From contig OZ059897.1 in the NCBI GenBank assembly GCA_964057225.1, forward strand, positions 12,028,001 to 12,092,000: DNA of 64,000 nucleotides, written 5' to 3'. Of the stretch, positions 60,615 to 64,000 are shown piece by piece (position 1 is the stretch's first letter; each line of letters starts with the position of its first letter). This DNA is from Auanema rhodensis (taxonomy: Eukaryota; Nematoda; Chromadorea; Rhabditida; Rhabditidae). A program made the translations under genes and the position numbers. A model generated the notes under the pieces. It did not search any database. It worked only from the letters and a program-made list of their open reading frames with translations, and was not told the DNA's origin.

Positions 60615-61372
60615 TCTGTTTTTCTCATGTTTTCTATTTTTGGTTGATTTTCGCTCATATTTGCCTATCTCCAAATTATTGTTTCCTTCTTCTCATTCTC
60701 CTTATTGAAAGCTTTTCCACAAATCTCTTTAATTTGCAACTTTACTGTAAATATTATTATTTTTTTAGTTCCAATTACGTACAGAGCTTTGTTTATTTTG
60801 TATTTAGTTTCTGATTTTGTATATAATTACCGGTGATTAATACATCGATTGAAAAGATCTTATTAATGAAATTGCATTTTATATATGAGCATGTATTATA
60901 AACAAAAAATTTAATTTAAAAGATAAAATTAAAATAATAATAAATTAATAAAAATTATTATTTTTATTTAATTTTTATAAATTTTATTATACAAATACAA
61001 AAAATCAAAATACTTACTTACTTACCCTCTCACTTAGATCTGTATGAAGTAAAGTCAGTCAGATCTCTATAGAACTGCATAATCTATCTTTATAAAAGGT
61101 TTTTGCAGATATATCGTTGAAAACTGATTATCATTGTCATTGACTGACTTCAAGAATATTGCAACAAACTTTCTTGTTTTTAAGGAAAAAAAGAAGGAAC
61201 AATGTAGTAAGTAAAACGTAATGTTAAAGTATTTCTATCCAATTAATTCATATGATTAATCAAAATTAGTGAGATATCTTGTCTAGTTAACCAATTCCTG
61301 TTATATTCAACATTCAACATTCAACAACTTTTAGCTTTTAAGCCTTTTGTATTATATTAATTTTCTATTATT
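60500..61372. other. Intergenic region
   Basis: 3' flank of the acyltransferase gene and 5' flank of the small secreted-protein gene. Apart from the CT repeat it is AT-rich with no further feature. Confidence 0.4.
60557..60606. repeat. (CT)n microsatellite in 3' UTR region
   Basis: Nearly pure TC repeat about 60 bp after the acyltransferase stop, followed by a poly-T run. Confidence 0.85.
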
Positions 61373-61915
61373 ATGTATTATATATTATTAATATTATTAA
61401 CACTAATATATTCATCATATGGATTAAGTGCTTATGATCCAGCAAATCTCTTACTACCTCATCAGGTAAGCATTAAGTTTTATTTATTTTTCTTATTAAC
61501 TTAAAGAAAATCACATATATGTTCATATTTTGAGGAACATAATCAATTAACAGCATCTGATCACCGACCATTTATTCCAAAAGTTGCCGTCGCATATCCA
61601 AAGTACAATAGTTTTATAAAAAATTATTTTTAACTTATATTATATAGTTAAGAACAAATAATTTTCAGAAACGTTGATATAAGTAATCGATTAGTTAATA
61701 TTCCGATTTTTTCTTCAACTGAAAGATCAATACAAGTAATTTCCTTTTCTTTATTTGAATTGAAGTTAATATAATTTGTTTTCAAGACAACAACATCTCA
61801 ATCATTGATTCAAATGAAGAATATAAAAGAAATTCGTCCAAAAGAAAATTCTCTTATAATCTTTGAAAAACGAAAAAAAAATTATAGATTACATAGAATA
61901 AATAAAATAATTTAA
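61373..61915 (+). CDS. Small secreted protein, four exons, unknown function
   Basis: Exons 61373-61465, 61535-61602, 61669-61735 and 61787-61915 total 357 nt and read without interruption (118 residues plus stop). The start MYYILLILLTLIYSSYGLSA is a clear signal peptide. The mature part is polar (DPANLLLPHQEHNQLTASDH, RPFIPKVAVAYP) and ends in a basic region EKRKKNYRLHRINKI. No Cys, so not a disulfide toxin or Ly6 type. A single KRKK site could allow proteolytic processing, but no classical amidated neuropeptide pattern is present. I do not recognise a family. The first acceptor (TTTTGAG) is weaker than usual; the alternative acceptor downstream leads to an early stop, which supports the model chosen. 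Confidence 0.55.
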
Positions 61916-62822
61916 AATTTTTATTTAATGACTTAATAAAACATCTGAATTGAATATGCGTAGTATGTCTTTTACCACTACGTAATGATATCTCGCCTGG
62001 GAATTGAGATTGAAAATGACAATATTTATAATTTATTTTATGTTATAATCTATGTATATTCTATTTATATATTTATAGAATATACTCAGAATATAAAGTA
62101 AAAGAGAATCACAAAGTTCAAAGAAATGGAAAGATAGTTTATGAACATTTCAGATATAAGAAAGGTGCAAAAGGTGACTTAGAATAAAGCGAATGTCTGC
62201 TGATTTCACCGAAGTTTTTGTAAAAAAAAAAGAAAATTAAAGAAGAATAATTAAAATTGTTTGAAGAAAATATGAAAATATCAATAAAAAAACATTAATA
62301 TATATATGTATGTATATGTATATAGTTATTCATATAAGAATAACTTTCAAAAATCATATTATATTAACATTTGATTGCTGAGCACAATTAGGCACGGGCA
62401 TCACAGTTGAGAGACATCTTGGTTGTTTTGTAATGGGTAAAATTGGGAAGGATTGAAGGAAAAAACAGATAAACTTCAATAGACTAATTTAAAAGATTTG
62501 TCTTATGTAGTAGTTAAGTTATTTTCAATTCTAAACTTTAAGTTTTATAAATTTTTTTAAAATTTGATAGAAAAGAAGCTAAAGAATGGAGCTATATTTG
62601 AATTATATTGTGGGGATTGGGAGTGGAATAGGGAGGAGTTTGAGAAGTACCCAAATCTTCTAAGAGAGCTATAACCATAATTCTCTGACAGGACTACAAA
62701 TGATATAACTATATCTATACAGGAAAACAAATAAAATAATAATAATAATAATAATAAAAACAAACAAACAAAAAAAATTTTTTCACAAATTTGATTTGGA
62801 AAAAAATTCTTTTTTTTTTTTC
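61916..62822. other. Convergent intergenic region
   Basis: AT-rich gap between two converging genes, with short TA runs near 62300, an (AAT)n-type run near 62727-62757, and poly-T just before the SAM gene stop. Nothing else seen. Confidence 0.4.
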
Positions 62823-64000
62823 TCAATTATTATTATTGTTCAGATAATTTCGAATTGATGTTTCCATTTTTTGACGATGTGCAATTCGTGTTACACCTAA
62901 TTGGGTAAAAGCTGTTCTATCAAATTTGGATAATGCACATCCAGATATACGTCGAGATCGGAATGCATCACGGTACTCTGAGAGACCAATGGCATCAAGC
63001 CATGAAATTACTTCTCCACAACTCCAATCTATCAAGTCCTTCCGCTTAAATGAACAATTGTCCGCATCTAAAAAAATATAAACATGAAAAAACTTTCAAA
63101 AATTTCATTTAAAAAGTTAAATTTTTTTAAAATTTAAAATTTTTTTATAGGTTATTATAGTTTTTAAAAGAAATATCTATTGGATTTATCAAAATTAACA
63201 TAAAAGTTCTTGTCATCTACATGGTTTTTCATGAAAAAATAGGGTGCAGGTGTGTGAAATACCCCACATTTAACACCAACAGTTGAAAGGAAAGTAGAAA
63301 GTAACCCTAAGGATAGAATGACCAATAAACCATTTTAGGAAATAATTTCAGCTAGTATAGAGGAGAAGTACTACGTGCTCACTTCTAAATTCACCGTCAG
63401 AATCTCCGGTTCCAGAATCTGGATCATCATAATCCACAGGAGGCAGTATCGGTCGTATAGCTTTGTTTGAAGCTGAATCAGCTGAACATCCGGATAGTGT
63501 TGATAGAGAAGAAGTGACAGACATCTAAATCACCATGCACCACATTATATAGTAAAAAGAGATAGAAAAAAGTGGAAAAAGAAGTTCATGCAATAGTAGG
63601 GTAGGAAGATTAGAATTTTCTTTTTTTTCTTTTATTTAAAAGAAAAAAAAATTAAAATTTAGTTTTCTTATGTTTATCATGCTGATATTAGATTAATAGT
63701 ATTTCAAATACATAACTGTTAAACTCATATCATCAAACATTCAAATCTAATTTTCTTTTAAAATATTTAACTTACATTATCAATATTTTTACGACCATAA
63801 CTATCTTCAATATGTTGAGATATTAATGTAACTTTATGTCCAGATGAATGATCTAATGAGAAATGTGGATGATGATTATCATTACTACGTTCATCACATT
63901 CAGAAGGCTCCAACGATGTTCGTGAAGATGTATACCTACAATCAGTTCAGTTTAATGAACAAAATGAAAATTTTCTAATAAATATCAAATGATGATGTCA
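62823..64000 (-). CDS. SAM-domain protein, C-terminal part (runs off window)
   Basis: Three 3' exons are visible on the minus strand: 63776 to about 63936, 63383-63524, and 62823-63067 with a TGA stop at 62823-62825. They join in frame: a Ser/His-rich segment (YTSSRTSLEPSECDERSNDN, SLDHSSGHKVTLISQHIEDS), then SSLSTLSGCSADSASNKAIR, an acidic PPVDYDDPDSGTGDSDGEFR, and a C-terminal sterile alpha motif: WSCGEVISWLDAIGLSEYRD, AFRSRRISGCALSKFD, FTQLGVTRIAHRQKMETSI. The protein ends in a short Asn run encoded by ATT repeats. SAM domains mediate protein-protein polymerisation or binding. A C-terminal SAM after low-complexity sequence fits scaffold or signalling proteins, but the full-length family cannot be told from this fragment. 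Confidence 0.75.

Noticed and set aside
60461-60814. Leu/Ser or Arg/Glu repeat frames after the acyltransferase stop
   Set aside because: Products of the CT microsatellite in the 3' flank.

Overview
This 64-kb window is nuclear DNA from a nematode. It is AT-rich, nearly all genes are split by introns of about 40-60 bp with TTTCAG-type acceptors, and several start codons sit a few bases after an unpaired TTTTCAG/TTTTAG acceptor, as expected for spliced-leader trans-splicing. The gene content also fits: cuticlins, serpentine chemoreceptors, CHK-type kinases, GT92 glycosyltransferase and an NRF-6-like acyltransferase. A rhabditid (Caenorhabditis-like) animal is likely; the species cannot be named from the sequence alone. 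All gene models were built by hand from splice signals and reading-frame continuity.

Layout, left to right. 0.7-2.3 kb: 3' part of a MAPKAP-kinase-type Ser/Thr kinase (+). 2.6-4.5 kb: beta-lactamase-fold serine hydrolase (-). 5.0-7.0 kb: secreted Tyr/Pro-rich protein with 63-residue repeats (-). 8.6-9.4 kb: small Ly6-like secreted protein in five exons (+). 9.8-13.9 kb: vps-18 (+), followed about 150 bp downstream by what reads as one gene fusing a METTL23-type methyltransferase to N-acetylglucosamine kinase (14.1-16.4 kb, +). 16.6-21.0 kb: two tandem CUT-1-like cuticlins (-) sharing tracts of identity that cross introns. 21.9-25.2 kb: a 7TM chemoreceptor and a GT92 glycosyltransferase (+). 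25.3-28.1 kb: pash-1/DGCR8 (-), divergent from a probable three-gene operon at 29.0-39.3 kb (+): HEATR1/UTP10, a COA3-type cytochrome oxidase assembly factor, and a DDHD phospholipase. 39.3-43.4 kb: long AT-rich interval with no gene found, then a small uncharacterised protein.

43.9-54.6 kb is the most striking part: an inverted repeat with two 4,564-bp arms, colinear without net indels and identical wherever I compared them, around a 1,567-bp unique spacer. Each arm carries a CHK-kinase-like gene pointing outward and a Cys/Gly-rich secreted proprotein gene pointing inward. The spacer holds one complete 7TM chemoreceptor gene. The arrangement is either a very young palindrome, one kept identical by gene conversion, or an assembly artefact.

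54.6-58.4 kb is low-complexity intergenic DNA. 58.4-60.5 kb is an NRF-6-like membrane acyltransferase (+), 61.4-61.9 kb a small four-exon secreted protein (+), and 62.8-64.0 kb the 3' end of a SAM-domain gene (-) that runs off the window.

No rRNA, tRNA, CRISPR or prokaryotic elements were recognised.
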